Assembly (NCBI RefSeq): GCF_008801925.2
Contig: NZ_CP062803.1
Span: forward strand, 496,001 to 560,000
Direction of reading: 5' to 3'
DNA: 64,000 nucleotides
DNA from: Cupriavidus basilensis
GTDB taxonomy: Bacteria; Pseudomonadota; Gammaproteobacteria; Burkholderiales; Burkholderiaceae
The notes below the pieces were generated by a model. That model saw nothing but the letters and a program-made list of their open reading frames with translations. It did not search any database and was not told the DNA's origin. The position numbers and the translations under genes are program-made. Below, piece by piece: positions 63,022 through 64,000 of this stretch (position 1 is its first letter; every line of letters begins with the position of its first letter).

Positions 63022-64000
63022 GGTTGGGGCGTCTCCTTGGTGTCCTTCATGTTTTTAATGTCTGCGGGCTTCGGCGCCGCGGGGAACACGGGCATGGCCA
63101 GGGTCTCGCGCGCGGCCAGCAGGGATTCGAGCGCGAACAGGCTGTCCAGGTTGTGCGCCGAGCGCAGGGCGTCCACATGCGGCAGGATGGCTTGCACGCC
63201 ACGTGCCTGCGGTACGAAGCCGGCATAGCGCAGCAGCGGGTTGAGCCAGACGATGCGATGGGCAAAGCGGCGCAAGCGTGCCATTTCGGCGTCTAGCAGG
63301 TCGATGTCTTCATGGTCGAGCCCGTCGGTGACCAGCAGCACCGTGGCGCGTCCGGACAGCGTGCGGCGCGCCCACTGGCGGTTGAAGGTGGCCAGCGCGG
63401 CACCGATGCGGGTGCCGCCGGCCCAGTCGCGCACCTGGCCCGTGATGGCGCCAACCGCTTCGTCCGGGTCGCGCTCGCGCAGCCAGCGTGTGATGTTGGT
63501 CAGCCGGGTGCCGAACAGGAACACGGACAGCCGCTCGCGCGATTGCATCAGCGCATGGCAAAAGTAAAGCACCGCGCGCGAATACTGGCTCATCGAGCCT
63601 GAGATATCGAGCAGCAGCACCAGCGGCGGGCGGCGCTCGGCGCGGCGGCGGTATTTCCAGCGCAGCCATTCGCCTTGCTGGCGCACCGCCAGCCGCGCGC
63701 TGGCGCGCAGGTCGGCGTGCGGCCCGCTGGCGGCGGCGCGCAGGCGGCGCGTGCGCTCGGTGGCCAGGCGCGCGTGGCGCGCGCGGATCATGTGCTGCAG
63801 CGCGCGCCATTCTTCCGCGCCAAGGGTTTCAAAGTCGCGTTGCGACAGGCGCTCCTGCGCGGAGAAGGTGAGCGGCGCGGTAAAGCGCTCGGCGTGGTCC
63901 TCGCCACGTCGGCCGGATTCGGGCGGGCGCTGGGCGGCGAGTGCGTCGGCCAGCCGGTTGTTGCGCGGCGGCGGCGGCGCGCCGGCATCCACGCGCGGCA
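63012..64000 (-). CDS. CoxE-type VWA-domain protein, 5' partial
   Basis: C-terminal 328 or so residues of a von Willebrand factor A-domain protein; the open frame runs into the window end, so the true start is upstream. The VWA fold is shown by PLVLLLDISGSMSQYSR (MIDAS DxSxS), GGTRIG and VLLVTDGLDHE. CoxE works with the MoxR-type ATPase CoxD in activating the active site of CO-dehydrogenase-like enzymes. It overlaps CoxG by 10 bp. Confidence 0.9.
   Translation of the reverse strand, partial: PRVDAGAPPPPRNNRLADALAAQRPPESGRRGEDHAERFTAPLTFSAQERLSQRDFETLGAEEWRALQHMIRARHARLATERTRRLRAAASGPHADLRASARLAVRQQGEWLRWKYRRRAERRPPLVLLLDISGSMSQYSRAVLYFCHALMQSRERLSVFLFGTRLTNITRWLRERDPDEAVGAITGQVRDWAGGTRIGAALATFNRQWARRTLSGRATVLLVTDGLDHEDIDLLDAEMARLRRFAHRIVWLNPLLRYAGFVPQARGVQAILPHVDALRSAHNLDSLFALESLLAARETLAMPVFPAAPKPADIKNMKDTKETPQPWK

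Overview
The window is a high-GC, gene-dense stretch of a betaproteobacterial chromosome. The core gene order (rsmD-coaD-ferredoxin; pth-rplY-prs-tRNA-Gln-ispE-lolB; mutM/mutY; rapZ-hprK-ptsN-hpf-rpoN-lptB-lptA-lptC-kdsD; uvrA-MFS-ssb), together with long-form L25/Ctc, HPr kinase and a double-length UvrA, points to Burkholderiaceae. Cupriavidus (or close Ralstonia) is most likely. This is an inference from gene content; no database search was made.

Layout. 1-1.5 kb: end of rsmD, coaD and a 2[4Fe-4S] ferredoxin on the + strand. 1.6-8.2 kb: a minus-strand housekeeping block, in transcription order TPR protein, lolB, ispE, tRNA-Gln, prs, rplY, pth. 8.3-12.7 kb: mutM, a dynamin-like GTPase and mutY on the + strand. 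12.7-22 kb: a minus-strand block running kdsD-lptC-lptA-lptB-rpoN-hpf-ptsN-hprK, a PsiF-repeat protein, rapZ and a Lon-substrate-domain protein. It joins lipopolysaccharide export, sigma-54, ribosome hibernation and the nitrogen-PTS regulators. 22-28.4 kb: a KefB-type antiporter, RHH protein, DJ-1/PfpI protein, apt, Na/Pi cotransporter-PhoU fusion and an adenosine-specific-kinase-family protein.

28.4-34 kb: uvrA with a small membrane protein behind it, a divergent MFS transporter and ssb. 34-38 kb: a secreted phosphoesterase lipoprotein and a diheme peroxidase lipoprotein, divergent. 38-44 kb: a 1963-residue tandem UvrA with four ATPase domains. 44-53 kb: a small exported protein, an aminotransferase, a complete TetR/HlyD/ABC-ATPase/permease/outer-membrane-factor export operon and an OprB-like porin. 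53-60 kb: ilvA-queF on the minus strand, then otsB-GH15-otsA (trehalose) on the + strand. 61-64 kb: a minus-strand operon for maturation of a CO-dehydrogenase-type molybdenum hydroxylase (CoxE, CoxG, XdhC, MobA-like), cut by the window end.

The most unusual structure is a roughly 1-kb inverted repeat between the convergent genes otsA and the MobA-like gene (about 59.78-60.84 kb). Each arm starts with a G-tract repeat that contains the stop codon of the flanking gene, and about 190 bp of the arms match with only about three mismatches. Other points: kdsC is missing between kdsD and lptC; the MutY iron-sulfur motif has widened spacing; a nested palindromic element lies between rplY and pth. No CRISPR array, insertion-sequence transposase, phage gene or rRNA was seen.
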